Positions 17,263 to 26,604 of a stretch of 64,000 bases of DNA are shown one piece after another. The notes beneath the pieces are model-generated. The model was not told where the DNA came from. It was given only the letters and a program-made list of their open reading frames with translations, and did no database searches. Source of the stretch: Bradyrhizobium manausense (GTDB taxonomy: Bacteria > Pseudomonadota > Alphaproteobacteria > Rhizobiales > Xanthobacteraceae); NCBI RefSeq assembly GCF_018130615.1, contig NZ_JAFCKB010000007.1, positions 279,962 to 343,961 of the forward strand, in the 5' to 3' direction. A program made the position numbers and the translations under genes. Every line of letters begins with the position of its first letter. Positions within the stretch are counted from its first letter, which is position 1.

Positions 17263-18306
17263 TTAGCTGTTCGGGCCGCGGTCCATGCTGACGGGCTGCC
17301 AGCGGCGGAGCGCGGTGTCTTGCAGCACCGACGGGTTGACGCAGCTTACCGGCCACATGCCCTGAAGCACCAGTGACAATTCGTAGCCCACCCGGCGCTT
17401 GCGCGCCTCGTCGAACCGTGCCGAGGCCGAGGCGACATGGGCGGTCAGGGTGACATTCTCCATGCTGAGGATCGGGTTATTGTGCGACGGCGGTTCCTTC
17501 TCCAGCACGTCGAGGGCGGCATGCGCGATCCAGCCCTCCTGCAGCGCCTTGATCAGGCTTTCCTCGTCCACCGTGGCGCCGCGCCCGGTATTGATGAAGA
17601 TCGAGCCCTTCTTCATCTGCCGAAAGTGCTTCTCGGTCAGCATGTGATGCACTTCGGGCCGGGCGGGCGCATGCATCGACACGAAGTCGGATTGCGACAG
17701 CACCTCGTTCAGCGTTGCCGGGATCACGCCGTGGTCGTACATCAGCGTTTCCTGGATGAAGGGATCATAGGCCATCATGCGCAGGCCGAAGGGAGCTGCG
17801 CGCTTCGCAACCGCACGCGCGACGCGGCCGAACGAGATGAAGCCGAGCGTCTGGCCCATCAGCCGCGGAATCTTGAGCAGCGCCGGCCGGCCCTCGGCCC
17901 AGCGCCCGCTGCGCACCATCTTGTCCTGCTCGACCAGGCGACGGAAGCCGGCAAGCAGCAGCATCATGGCGTGGTCGGCGACTTCCTCGATGAAGGTGTC
18001 GGGGATGTTGGTGACGGGAATGCCGCGCGCGGTCGCGGCCTTGACATCGACGCTGTCGACGCCGACCGAGCCGAGCGTGATGACTTTGCAGCTCTCCAGC
18101 GCGTCGATGATGGTCTTGGTGATCGGGATGCCCTTGGCGTAGATCGCGTCGGCATGCTTCGCGGCGGCGATGAACTCCGCCTCGTTGGCCGGCGCCTCGA
18201 CGATCTCGGCATCGATCGGATCGAGCGCCTCGCGCTCGTAGGAATAATCGCTGCCCGCGACCGTGAAGCTCGCGCCCTTCGGCGTCACCACCCTGTATTT
18301 CGGCAT
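17263..18306 (-). CDS. D-2-hydroxyacid dehydrogenase family protein
   Basis: A 347-residue NAD(P)-dependent dehydrogenase of the D-isomer-specific family (glyoxylate/phosphoglycerate-type). The catalytic triad is visible as Arg in FINTGRGATVDEE, Glu in ALDVLEKEPP and His in LTAHVASASA. The nucleotide-binding motif reads LGFISFGRVARAVAKR, where the second glycine of GxGxxG is serine; a tolerated but uncommon variation. It precedes the sugar-type ABC genes on the same strand, suggesting it oxidises or reduces a hydroxyacid derived from the imported solute (inference). Confidence 0.9.
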   Translation of the reverse strand: MPKYRVVTPKGASFTVAGSDYSYEREALDPIDAEIVEAPANEAEFIAAAKHADAIYAKGIPITKTIIDALESCKVITLGSVGVDSVDVKAATARGIPVTNIPDTFIEEVADHAMMLLLAGFRRLVEQDKMVRSGRWAEGRPALLKIPRLMGQTLGFISFGRVARAVAKRAAPFGLRMMAYDPFIQETLMYDHGVIPATLNEVLSQSDFVSMHAPARPEVHHMLTEKHFRQMKKGSIFINTGRGATVDEESLIKALQEGWIAHAALDVLEKEPPSHNNPILSMENVTLTAHVASASARFDEARKRRVGYELSLVLQGMWPVSCVNPSVLQDTALRRWQPVSMDRGPNS

Positions 18307-18506
18307 TTCCTGCTCCCGATTTGGTTTGTCGGTTCTTGTTGTGACCCGGCCTTCTCGCGCGGGCCTTTGCGTCTTTTACGCGAAATCGGCGGAGCCGCGT
18401 ACAATTCCCGGTTGCCGGAGTGGAGATATTTTGCCGTTTTTTCCGGCAGCGTCCGGGCTTCTACGGAGGCGCGTAAGTAACTTGCTAAGGGCTCTCCCAC
18501 TAAAAA

Positions 18507-18520
18507 TTGATTCAAATCAG
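18507..18520 (+). promoter_or_regulatory. Possible FNR-like site upstream of the chemoreceptor gene
   Basis: TTGATTCAAATCAG matches TTGAT-N4-ATCAA except for the final base. It is only 41 bases from the GTG start, closer than the other boxes in the window, so function is uncertain. Confidence 0.25.
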
Positions 18521-18560
18521 AAATAACCAGCGCCAGATCTGCGCGTTCGAGGAGCCCATC

Positions 18561-20246
18561 GTGAAGTTGAGCAATCTGAAGATCGCCCCCAAGCTTGGCA
18601 TCCTTGTCGGCGTCACTTTGTTTGGCCTCTGCGTGGCCGGGCTTCTCGCCGGATATCTGATGAAGCGCGAGATGGTGAACGCGCGCATCGATCAGACCAA
18701 GGCGATCGTCGAACTGGCCCGCAACTACGCGGCCACCCTGGTCAAGCGCGTCAATGCCGGTGAAATGACCAACGACGCCGCGCTCGCCGAACTGCGTCGC
18801 TACGGCAATGCGATGACCTACGACAAGGGAGCCGGCTATCTGTTCGGCACCACCTATGACGGCATCACGCAGCTCGCGCCCGATCCGAAACAGATCGGGA
18901 TGAACCGCATGGACGTGGAGACCAATGGACGGAAGCTGTCTCGCGAGATCATGGACGGCGTCAAGGCCAACGGCGAGCTCCTGCTGTTCTACGAATACGT
19001 CAAGCCCGGCCAGGAGAAGCCGATCCGCAAGCTCGGCTATTCCGTCGCGGTCCCCGGCTTCGACATGTATCTCGGCACCGGCGCGTATCTCGACGACATC
19101 GACGAGAAGATGGGCCCGGTCTACTGGCTGCTCGGTCTTGCCATGCTCGCGATCGTCATCATTGCCGGCAGCGTCGCCTGGCTGATCGGCCGCAGCATCA
19201 GCCGTCCGTTGGCGCTGCTCGGCACCCGCATGAAAGACCTTGCCGACGGCAAGCTCGAGGGCGAGATTCCCGGCGTCGGCCGCGGCGACGAGGTCGGCGC
19301 GATGGCTGCGACCGTCCAGATTTTCAAGGACAACGCGGTCCGTATCCGCGACCTCGAGAAGACCGACGCCGCGGCGAAGGATCGTGCCGCGGCGGAACGC
19401 CGCAGCGCGATGGAAGATATCGCCAACGACTTCGAGCGCAGCGTCAACGGCATCGTCCGCTCGGTTTCCTCGGCGGCGACCGGCATGCAATCGACGGCGC
19501 AGTCGATGAGCGCGACCGCGAGCGACGCTTCTTCACGCGCGGCAACGGTCGGCGCGGCCTCGCAAAAGGCCTCCGGCAATGTCGGCACGGTCGCGGCCGC
19601 TGCCGAAGAGCTGTCGAGCTCGGTTGCGGAAATCTCCCGCCAGGTGACGCGCTCGACCGAAGTCGCGAGCCGCGCCGTCAGCGATGCCGAGCGTACCAAC
19701 GCCACGGTGCAGGAGCTCTCGACCGGCGCCGAGAAGATCGGCGAAGTGGTCAAGCTCATTCATTCGATCGCGGCGCAGACCAATCTGCTCGCGCTCAACG
19801 CCACCATCGAGGCGGCGCGTGCCGGTGAGTCCGGCCGCGGATTCGCCGTCGTCGCCTCCGAGGTCAAGGCGCTGGCCAACCAGACCGCGAAGGCGACCGA
19901 GGAAATCTCCGCGCAGGTGGCGGCGATGCAGACCTCGACCAGCGATGCGGTCGCGGCGATCGGCGGCATCACCCAGACCATCGCCGAGATGAGCGAGATC
20001 ACCGCCGGCATCTCGGCCTCGATCGAGCAGCAGGGCGAGGCGACCCGCGAGATCGCCCGCAACATCCAGTCGGTCGCGGCCGGCTCGAGCGAGATCAACG
20101 CCCATATCGGCAGCGTCACCTCGGCCGCGGAAGCGACCGGCACCGCCGCCGGCGACGTGCTGACCAATGCCCGCGAGCTGGACCACCAGTCCGGCGCGCT
20201 GCGCAGCGCGGTGGACGGCTTCCTCGCCAAGGTGCGTGCCGCGTAA
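18561..20246 (+). CDS. Methyl-accepting chemotaxis protein with Cache sensor
   Basis: A 561-residue chemoreceptor starting at GTG, preceded by GAGGAG. Order: membrane segment (about 12-34), periplasmic single-Cache domain ([20 protein letters not shown] ... [31 protein letters not shown]), second membrane segment (about 190-212), HAMP ([20 protein letters not shown]), then the signalling domain with the conserved hairpin tip [16 protein letters not shown] and [12 protein letters not shown]. No CheR/CheB-binding pentapeptide is seen at the C-terminus. Small single-Cache sensors often bind short carboxylates. It is divergent from the hydroxyacid dehydrogenase/ABC cluster. Confidence 0.93.
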   Translation: MKLSNLKIAPKLGILVGVTLFGLCVAGLLAGYLMKREMVNARIDQTKAIVELARNYAATLVKRVNAGEMTNDAALAELRRYGNAMTYDKGAGYLFGTTYDGITQLAPDPKQIGMNRMDVETNGRKLSREIMDGVKANGELLLFYEYVKPGQEKPIRKLGYSVAVPGFDMYLGTGAYLDDIDEKMGPVYWLLGLAMLAIVIIAGSVAWLIGRSISRPLALLGTRMKDLADGKLEGEIPGVGRGDEVGAMAATVQIFKDNAVRIRDLEKTDAAAKDRAAAERRSAMEDIANDFERSVNGIVRSVSSAATGMQSTAQSMSATASDASSRAATVGAASQKASGNVGTVAAAAEELSSSVAEISRQVTRSTEVASRAVSDAERTNATVQELSTGAEKIGEVVKLIHSIAAQTNLLALNATIEAARAGESGRGFAVVASEVKALANQTAKATEEISAQVAAMQTSTSDAVAAIGGITQTIAEMSEITAGISASIEQQGEATREIARNIQSVAAGSSEINAHIGSVTSAAEATGTAAGDVLTNARELDHQSGALRSAVDGFLAKVRAA

Positions 20247-20267
20247 GGCTTGCGCTGAATTCGTAGC

Positions 20268-20352
20268 GTGGGCAAAGACGCGAAAGCGTCGTGCCCACCT
20301 TTTCTTCTTGATCTTGCTCGCAGTCATCCCCCGCCTTCGCGGGGGATGACTG
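20268..20352. repeat. Two hairpins after the chemoreceptor gene (family E repeat and perfect hairpin)
   Basis: The first (20268-20299) is an inverted repeat GTGGGC ... GCCCACC around AAGACGCGAAAGCGTC; similar units occur at 35982-36014 and 51997-52115. The second (20321-20352) has a perfect 14-bp stem CAGTCATCCCCCGC / GCGGGGGATGACTG and can end transcripts of both convergent neighbours. Confidence 0.65.
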
Positions 20353-20370
20353 CATTCGAGAGGCGCAGCG

Positions 20371-21360
20371 TCACTGCTTCTCGATTCCCGCGTCCCTGAT
20401 CAGCCGCTCCCACAGCATCAGCTGCTCGTTCACGAACGTGCCGAGCTCTTCCGGAGTGCCTGAAAACGCGTCCATGCCCAGTGTCGCGAGCGGGGTCCTG
20501 ATCTCAGGCTTTTCGACGATCTTGCGGATCTCGGCATTGAGCCGGATCACGATCTCCTTCGGCATGCCGGCGGGGCCGAAATAACCCTGCCATGACGAGA
20601 TGTCGAAATCAGGCACGCCGGCCTCCTGCATCGAGGGGAGGCTGGGGATCAGCGGCGTGCGGTCCTTGGTGGTGACGGCAAGTGCGCGCAGCGCGTTGCC
20701 CTGGACATGCGGCAGGCCGGTCAGGACGTCCACGAACATCATCGAGACACGGCCGCCCATGACATCGTTGAGCGCCGGCGGCGAGCTCTTGTAGGGCACG
20801 TGCAACAGATCGAGCCCGGCATTGTGCGCGAAGGTGGCGCCAGACACGATCGCCGAGGACGAGCCCGAGGCGTAACTCAGCTTGCCCGGATTGGCTTTGC
20901 CATAGGCGACGAGCTCGGCGACGGTTTTCGCTGGCACGTCCGGATGAACGACCAGCATGAAGGGCAGATCGCCGGTGCGTGCGATCGGCGTAAAATCCTT
21001 CATCGGGTCGTAGGTCAGGCTCTTGAGCAGATAGGGATTGGCCGAATGCGTGGTGTTGGTGGTGACCAGCAGCGTGTAGCCATCGGGTGCGGCGCGCGCG
21101 ACATAGGTCGCGGCGATCATGCCGTTGGCGCCGGCCTTGTTCTCGATGACGATGCCGACGCCGAGCGCCTGCGACAAATGCTGCGAGATCAGCCGCGTCG
21201 TGGTGTCGGTGCCGCTGCCGGCCGCGAACGGCAGCACCAGCGTGATGTTGCGGCTCGGCCAAGTACTGGCCTGCGTATCGGCCTGCGCGGTGGATGCGGC
21301 GGCAAGACACAGCGCGGCGGCGCTGAGGTTGCGCAGGGCACGCAGCAGCGGTGACAGCAT
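20371..21360 (-). CDS. Tripartite tricarboxylate transporter substrate-binding protein (TctC/Bug family)
   Basis: A 329-residue periplasmic receptor with a Sec leader (MLSPLLRALRNLSAAALCLA ... AQA). Bug-family marks are WPSRNITLVLPFAAGSGTD, IENKAGANGMIAATYVARA, PDGYTLLVTTNT, LSYASGSSSA and late FVNEQLMLWERLIRDAG. Such proteins bind carboxylates or amides. No TctA/TctB membrane genes are nearby, so this is one of the orphan Bug receptors common in Bradyrhizobium and Burkholderiales. The start is set at the signal-peptide methionine; upstream in-frame sequence is hydrophilic. Confidence 0.9.
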   Translation of the reverse strand: MLSPLLRALRNLSAAALCLAAASTAQADTQASTWPSRNITLVLPFAAGSGTDTTTRLISQHLSQALGVGIVIENKAGANGMIAATYVARAAPDGYTLLVTTNTTHSANPYLLKSLTYDPMKDFTPIARTGDLPFMLVVHPDVPAKTVAELVAYGKANPGKLSYASGSSSAIVSGATFAHNAGLDLLHVPYKSSPPALNDVMGGRVSMMFVDVLTGLPHVQGNALRALAVTTKDRTPLIPSLPSMQEAGVPDFDISSWQGYFGPAGMPKEIVIRLNAEIRKIVEKPEIRTPLATLGMDAFSGTPEELGTFVNEQLMLWERLIRDAGIEKQ

Positions 21361-21457
21361 GTTCGGACGTTCCCTCTTTTTTCGTTGCGGGGAATCTAGC
21401 CGGTCCACATCAAAACCGGAAGACGGCACGGACGCGCACCGCGTCCGCAGCGCGGAA

Positions 21458-22393
21458 TTACTTCACCGCCGAGCCCTGGCGCGAGGCGATGATGACGCCG
21501 GCGAGCACCAGCGCGTAGCCGATCAAATGAAACGGCTGCAGCTTTTCGCCGAGCAGCAGGATCGCCATCGCCGAGCCGAACACCGGCACCAGATGAAAGG
21601 ACGGCGCGGCACGGTTCGGCCCGATCAGCGCGACGCCGCGATTGAAGAAGAGATAGGCGAGCGTCGAGGGGAAAATCAGGATGTAGCCGAGCGTCGCCAG
21701 CGTCACGGTGTCGAAATGCAGCACGCGGCCGCTCCAGGCTTCCCAGACAGCCATCGGCAGCAGCATCGTGGCGCCGCAGCAGGTGGTGAAGGACAGAAAC
21801 GACAACTGGTGAACCCTGGGCCGGCGCGGAATGAAGGCGGAGTAGAGTCCGAACGCCACCAGCGAGGAGCCGAACATGATGTCACCGCGATTGAACGAGA
21901 TGCTCGCCAGCGCCGCCAGATCGCCGCGCAGGATGATGATCAGCACGCCGATCAGCGAGATCGCGATCCCGGCGAGTTGTCCGCCGGTCAGCCGCACGCC
22001 GAACAGCACCAGCGACCACAGCGCCACGAACAGAGGACCTGCCGACTGGATCAGCAGCGCGTTGAGCGCCTCCGTGTATTGCATCGCCCAGTAGGAGATC
22101 GCGTTGTTGAAGGCGAAGCCGACCAGCGACAGGAACAGCATCAGCGGCAGGCTCTTGCGCAGGGCCGGCCAGTCGCGCTTCAGATGCGGCCAGGAAAACG
22201 GCAGCAGGATCAGGAACACGCCGAACCAGCGGATCGTGGTCATCGTCAACGGCGGCACATGCGCGCCGACATGGCGCGCGAGCACGATGTTGCCGGCCCA
22301 GAACAGCGAGCTCAGGCTGAGCAGCAGATAAGGCTGGTTGTTGAGCCAGCTGGCCGTATTCGAGGCAGCTGGCGCGGGCGAAGCGATCGTCAT
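21458..22393 (-). CDS. DMT family transporter (EamA domains), copy 1
   Basis: A 311-residue inner-membrane protein with two EamA repeats (about ten membrane segments). It contains NNQPYLLLSLSSLFWAGNIV, NALLIQSAGPLFVALWSLVL and FPSTLAYLFFNRGVALIGPN, which line up closely with the neighbouring transporter. EamA proteins export or exchange amino acids, amines or nucleosides; the substrate is not predictable here. It lies on the same strand as copy 2 and about 170 bases downstream of it, indicating a tandem duplication. Confidence 0.9.
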   Translation of the reverse strand: MTIASPAPAASNTASWLNNQPYLLLSLSSLFWAGNIVLARHVGAHVPPLTMTTIRWFGVFLILLPFSWPHLKRDWPALRKSLPLMLFLSLVGFAFNNAISYWAMQYTEALNALLIQSAGPLFVALWSLVLFGVRLTGGQLAGIAISLIGVLIIILRGDLAALASISFNRGDIMFGSSLVAFGLYSAFIPRRPRVHQLSFLSFTTCCGATMLLPMAVWEAWSGRVLHFDTVTLATLGYILIFPSTLAYLFFNRGVALIGPNRAAPSFHLVPVFGSAMAILLLGEKLQPFHLIGYALVLAGVIIASRQGSAVK

Positions 22394-22560
22394 TGGCGTC
22401 GGATACCAGCTTGCGCCGGACTGCCGTCGTGACACAAGTCACGCCGCCGCAACGCTACAATGCAGGCATGAGCTGAGAAGGTGCCCTTGGCGGTTAATAT
22501 GTTGGACATCGCGTGCGCAATTTGCCGTCTCCGTTTTGCGGGATGGCTGAGGCGAGGGGG

Positions 22561-23493
22561 CTAATTCGTCTGCTTCCTCGACGCCACGAACACGCCGGAC
22601 AGCACCAGCGCAAACCCGATGAAATGGAAGGCTTGCGGGTGCTCGCCCAGGAAGGCCATCGCCATGATCGAGCCGAACACCGGCACGACGTGGAAGAACG
22701 GTGCGGCGCGGTTGGCGCCGATCAGCCTGACACCGCGGTTGAAGCAGAGATAGGCGAGCGTCGAGGGAAACACCGCGACATAGAACAGCGTGAGCAGGTT
22801 CGGCCCGTCGAGCTTCATGACCGGGCGCGCCGACAATTCCCAGATCTCGAGCGGGATGAGGCAGGCCGCGCCGGCGCCGAAGGTGAAGGCGAGGAACGAC
22901 AGGCCATGGATCGGCGGCCGCTTCAGGGTCAGCACCGAATAGAGCGCGAAGATGATCAGCGCGACGATGAAGATCAGGTCGCCCTTGTTGAAGGCGATGT
23001 TCGACAGCGTCGTGATATCGCCGTGCAGCAGGATGATCAGCACGCCGCACATCGAGAGCAGCACGCCGAAGGCCTGCGCCGCGGTGAGGCGGATGCCGAG
23101 GATGACCAGCGACCACAGCGCCACGACCAAAGGCGCGGCCGACTGCAGCAGCAGGGTGTTGAGCGCCTGGGTATGCTCCAGCGCCCAATATTGCAGGGTG
23201 TTGAAGGCGCCGATGCCGGTGATCGACAGCACGATCATCAGGCCGAGTTTTTCGCGGATCGCGGGCCAGTCCTGGGCGAGATGCTTCCGGGCGAACGGCA
23301 GCACCAGCAGGAAGGCGAAGCTCCAGCGCAGGAAGGACAGCGTCACCGGCGGGATGTGGCCGGCGGCGAGCCGTCCGACAACCGCATTGCCGGCCCAGCA
23401 CAGCGCGGTGATGCTGAGCAGCAGATAAGGCTGGTTGGCAATCCAGTGCGGGCCGGATGTTTCGCCGCTCGTGGTCTGGCCGGTGGCGGACAT
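22561..23493 (-). CDS. DMT family transporter (EamA domains), copy 2
   Basis: A 310-residue paralogue of the preceding transporter. Shared blocks include ANQPYLLLSITALCWAGN, LLQSAAPLVVALWSLVILG, RPPIHGLSFLAFTFGAGAA, FPSTLAYLCFNRGVRLIGAN and RAAPFFHVVPVFGSIMAMAF. The frame continues upstream without a stop, but the upstream residues are arginine- and proline-rich and not EamA-like, so the ATG at the start of MSATGQTT is chosen. The two copies have diverged considerably, so they may serve different solutes. Confidence 0.88.
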   Translation of the reverse strand: MSATGQTTSGETSGPHWIANQPYLLLSITALCWAGNAVVGRLAAGHIPPVTLSFLRWSFAFLLVLPFARKHLAQDWPAIREKLGLMIVLSITGIGAFNTLQYWALEHTQALNTLLLQSAAPLVVALWSLVILGIRLTAAQAFGVLLSMCGVLIILLHGDITTLSNIAFNKGDLIFIVALIIFALYSVLTLKRPPIHGLSFLAFTFGAGAACLIPLEIWELSARPVMKLDGPNLLTLFYVAVFPSTLAYLCFNRGVRLIGANRAAPFFHVVPVFGSIMAMAFLGEHPQAFHFIGFALVLSGVFVASRKQTN

Positions 23494-23651
23494 TGTGATT
23501 GTTGTGGCCCCGCGTGAAGTGCAGCAAGGCCGCCAGCCCGGCTGTGTCCGGGCCGGTCGAGGCCCGGCACCGTTCAAAGACACGGAAATGCGCCCGATAT
23601 CAATGGCGCGAGGCGCATCGCCATCATGCATCGCGCGATGCGGCGGAACCG

Positions 23652-26150
23652 TCAGCGCCTGCGCCCCGCACGGATGGCGAACGGCTTCAGGATTTCGGCG
23701 CAGGCGAGATAGACGACGACGAGCAGCGCGATGCCGGCCATCATGACCGGTGGCGGCGCGACGAAGCCGAACCAGGCTCCGAGTGGCGTGAACGGCAGCA
23801 CCATCGCGACGAGCAGCGCGGCCAGCGATGAGGCCGCGAGCACGGGATCGGGCCGGTTGCGCCACGGCCGCCCGTTGGTGCGAATGACGAAGATGACCAG
23901 AATCTGCGTTGCCATGGATTCGACGAACCAGGCGGTGCGGAATTCGTCCGGCGACGCCTGGAACAAATACAGCAACGCGCCGAAAGTCAGGAAATCGAAC
24001 ACCGACGACAGCGGCCCCATGATCGCGGCAAAGCGCGCCAGCCGCGACATGCTCCACACCTGCGGCTGCGCCGTCGCCTGGGCCGAGACGCGGTCGAAGG
24101 GAATGCCGAGCTCGGAGAGATCGTAGAGCAGGTTGTTGAGCAGGATTTGTGTCGGCAGCATCGGCAGGAACGGCAGCGCGATCGAGGCCGCCGCCATCGA
24201 CAGCATGTTGCCGAAGTTCGAGCTTGCACCCATGCGGACATATTTCAGGATGTTGGCGAAGGTGCGCCGGCCCTCCTCGACGCCGTCGGCAACGACTTCG
24301 AGATCCGAGGCCAGCAGGATCATGTCGGCCGCGGCCTGCGCTACGCCTGTGGCGCCGTCAACCGACAGCCCGACATCGGCGACTTTCAGCGCCGGCGCAT
24401 CGTTGATGCCGTCGCCGAGAAAGCCAACCACCTCGCCGCCGGCCTGAAGCGCCTTCACGATCCGCGATTTCTGATCCGGCGCGAGCCGGCCGAACGCGTC
24501 GATCGAGCGCACCTGCACGGCGAGTGCCTCGTCGCTGAGCTCGGCAATTTCGGCCCCCGACAGGACGCGCTCGGGATTCAGCCCGACCAGGCCCGCGAGC
24601 CGCTTCACCACGACGGGATCGTCGCCGGACAGGATCTTCAGGCTCACGCCGCTCGCGGCGAGCCGGGCGATTGCGGCCGCAGCCGTCGGCTTCGGCGGAT
24701 CGGCGAAGGCGCAGAAACCTTCGAGGACGAGGTCGGTTTCGTCGTCCGTCTCCACGTCGCGCAGGGCACCGGTCCATGTCCGCGAGGCAATGGCCACGGT
24801 ACGCAGGCCGTCGGTCGCGAGCGTGTGCACGCGGCCCATCGCCGCTTCGCGCGCGGTCTCGTCCATCGCACACAATGCGAGCACCGCTTCCGGCGCGCCC
24901 TTGACGATCAACCGCGCGCCGTCCGGACCGGTCGCGAGCACGGATCCCAGCCGGCGTGAAAAATCGAACGCCTGGCGTCCGGCGAGCGTCCAGCCCCGGG
25001 CGGCGTCCGGCCGGCCGGCGACGAGCGCGGCATCGAGCGCGCCGCGGTCGCCGCCGAGCGTTGCCGCGATGGCCCCGAGATGCGCGGCGCGGACGTCGTC
25101 CTTGCCCGCTGCATCGAGGCTTCTCGCAAGCGTGATCTCGGCCGAGGTCAGCGTGCCCGTCTTGTCCGTGCACAGGACGGTCATGGCGCCGAGGTCGTGG
25201 ATCGCGGCAAGCCGCTTCACGATCACCTTGCGCCCGGCCATGCGCAACGCGCCGCGCGACAGCGTCACCGTGGTGATCATCGGCAGCAGCTCCGGCGTCA
25301 GACCGACCGCGAGCGCGACGGCGAACAGCAGCGAGTCGAGCACGGGGCGGCCGAACACGACGCGGATGCTGAGCACCACCAGCACCAGCGCCAGCGTGGC
25401 GCGCGCGATCACGAGGCCGAATTCGCGCAAATCGCGCTCGAAGGGCGAGGGAGCCTGCGTTTCCGCAAGCGCGGAGGCCGCGGCCCCGAATACGGTGTCG
25501 CGGCCGGTCCTGACGACCAGCGCGATCGCCTCGCCCGTCTGCGCCACCGCGCCGCGGAACAGTGCGTTCGAGGTGTCGTCGGCACCGGTGGTGCCGCCGG
25601 CGCGCTTCGGTACCGGGTAGGGCTCGCCGGTGAGCGCGGCCTCGCCCGAGGTGAACGCCGTGCTTTCGAGCACCAGCGCATCGGCCGGGATGATGTCGCC
25701 GGAGCGGACGCGCATGAGATCGCCCGGCACCACCTGGTCGACGTCGATCTCGCGAAAGGCGCCGTCGCGCCGGACCTCGGCCTTCAAGGCCACCGAGCGG
25801 CGCAGAATCTCGGCGGCGCGAACCGCCTGTCCTTCCTGGACGGTGTCCAGCCCGATCGAGAGCGCGAGGATCAGGACGATGATGAGCCCGCCGATATCGT
25901 CTCCCGTCAGCATCGAGACGATGCCGGCCACCAGCAGGATCAGCGACAATGGCTCGAGCAGCCGGCGCAGGATCGCGCGCATCGCGCCCTCGATACGCGG
26001 TGGTGCGTCGCTGTTCGGCCCGAAACGGCCGAGCCGTTCGGCGGCTTCCGCCGCGGACAGGCCCGTGAGCCCGCAGCCCAGGCGGCTGCAGAGTTCGTGA
26101 GGAGGCAGATGCCAGAACTGGATGTCAGGACGGTTTGGATTTTCCAGCAA
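23652..26150 (-). CDS. mgtA: Magnesium-translocating P-type ATPase (MgtA-like)
   Basis: An 832-residue P-type ATPase of the P3B (Mg2+ uptake) type. Order: N-terminal cation-ATPase motif (LTGLSAAEAAERLGRFGPN), first membrane pairs, actuator domain with SGEAALTGEPYPV (the TGE loop), membrane segment with VGLTPELLPMI, phosphorylation site CTDKTGTLT (D329), KGAPEAVL in the nucleotide domain, GDGINDAPALK and C-terminal membrane segments (LLYDLSELGIPFD). It starts at TTG with GGGAG six bases upstream. A FixK2-like 14-mer lies 62 bases further upstream. The usual MgtC partner is not present. Confidence 0.9.
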   Translation of the reverse strand: MLENPNRPDIQFWHLPPHELCSRLGCGLTGLSAAEAAERLGRFGPNSDAPPRIEGAMRAILRRLLEPLSLILLVAGIVSMLTGDDIGGLIIVLILALSIGLDTVQEGQAVRAAEILRRSVALKAEVRRDGAFREIDVDQVVPGDLMRVRSGDIIPADALVLESTAFTSGEAALTGEPYPVPKRAGGTTGADDTSNALFRGAVAQTGEAIALVVRTGRDTVFGAAASALAETQAPSPFERDLREFGLVIARATLALVLVVLSIRVVFGRPVLDSLLFAVALAVGLTPELLPMITTVTLSRGALRMAGRKVIVKRLAAIHDLGAMTVLCTDKTGTLTSAEITLARSLDAAGKDDVRAAHLGAIAATLGGDRGALDAALVAGRPDAARGWTLAGRQAFDFSRRLGSVLATGPDGARLIVKGAPEAVLALCAMDETAREAAMGRVHTLATDGLRTVAIASRTWTGALRDVETDDETDLVLEGFCAFADPPKPTAAAAIARLAASGVSLKILSGDDPVVVKRLAGLVGLNPERVLSGAEIAELSDEALAVQVRSIDAFGRLAPDQKSRIVKALQAGGEVVGFLGDGINDAPALKVADVGLSVDGATGVAQAAADMILLASDLEVVADGVEEGRRTFANILKYVRMGASSNFGNMLSMAAASIALPFLPMLPTQILLNNLLYDLSELGIPFDRVSAQATAQPQVWSMSRLARFAAIMGPLSSVFDFLTFGALLYLFQASPDEFRTAWFVESMATQILVIFVIRTNGRPWRNRPDPVLAASSLAALLVAMVLPFTPLGAWFGFVAPPPVMMAGIALLVVVYLACAEILKPFAIRAGRRR

Positions 26151-26211
26151 ACGCAGCTCCCAGGTCAGGGCGTCTCGTAGCGGCAGATGCCTCCAAATTC
26201 GACGTAACCTC

Positions 26212-26225
26212 TTGACCTAGAACAA
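26212..26225 (-). promoter_or_regulatory. Possible FixK2-type box upstream of mgtA
   Basis: On the mgtA strand the 14-mer is TTGTTCTAGGTCAA: TTG-N8-CAA with the right half TCAA and the same T at position 4 as the nirK box. Its distance to the start (62-75 bases) is nearly the same as for nirK (60-73). Confidence 0.4.
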
Positions 26226-26243
26226 TCTCGATTCCCGACGGCA

Positions 26244-26405
26244 GGGGACAGTTTCGACACCAAATCGGCCGATGCCGTGTTCGAGCTGACGCGGCAGGTC
26301 AATCGCGCCGGCGGAACGAGCTTCCTGCTCGTGACCCATAATATGGACCTGGCGCGGCGCTGCGACCGCATCATCGAAGTGATCGACGGCCGCATCCGCG
26401 CCTAA
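26244..26405 (+). pseudogene. 3' fragment of an ABC transporter ATPase gene (LolD/MacB-like)
   Basis: This frame, with no start codon and no Walker A, encodes only the last ~53 residues of a lipoprotein-releasing (LolD-type) ATPase. It begins [20 protein letters not shown], close to the D-loop context of LolD (GNLDTKSAD...), continues with the H-loop region [14 protein letters not shown], and ends EVIDGRIRA-stop. The glycine-asparagine-leucine of the usual D-loop start is already altered. No other part of the gene is seen in the mgtA-purA gap, so it is a decayed or translocated remnant. Confidence 0.7.
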
Positions 26406-26604
26406 CGTCGTAGAGCCGGCCCGGCAAGGCGGATTTTTAGGGGATATCAAAGGCTTGGATCGTGCATTGAGCCCGAAAAAAGCCCCGTTCTTGCTTGCCT
26501 AGAGAGGCCGCTTCCTTTATCCGGTGGGGCTGCCTCGCGTGCGAACGGCCTTGGGCCGGGAATTGGGCTGGGCGCATCTAAAATTCTCGAAGGATTACCC
26601 GCGA

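Noticed and set aside
26212-26604. Insertion-sequence scar around the ABC ATPase fragment
   Set aside because: No transposase piece, terminal inverted repeat or target duplication could be seen, so only the gene remnant is reported.
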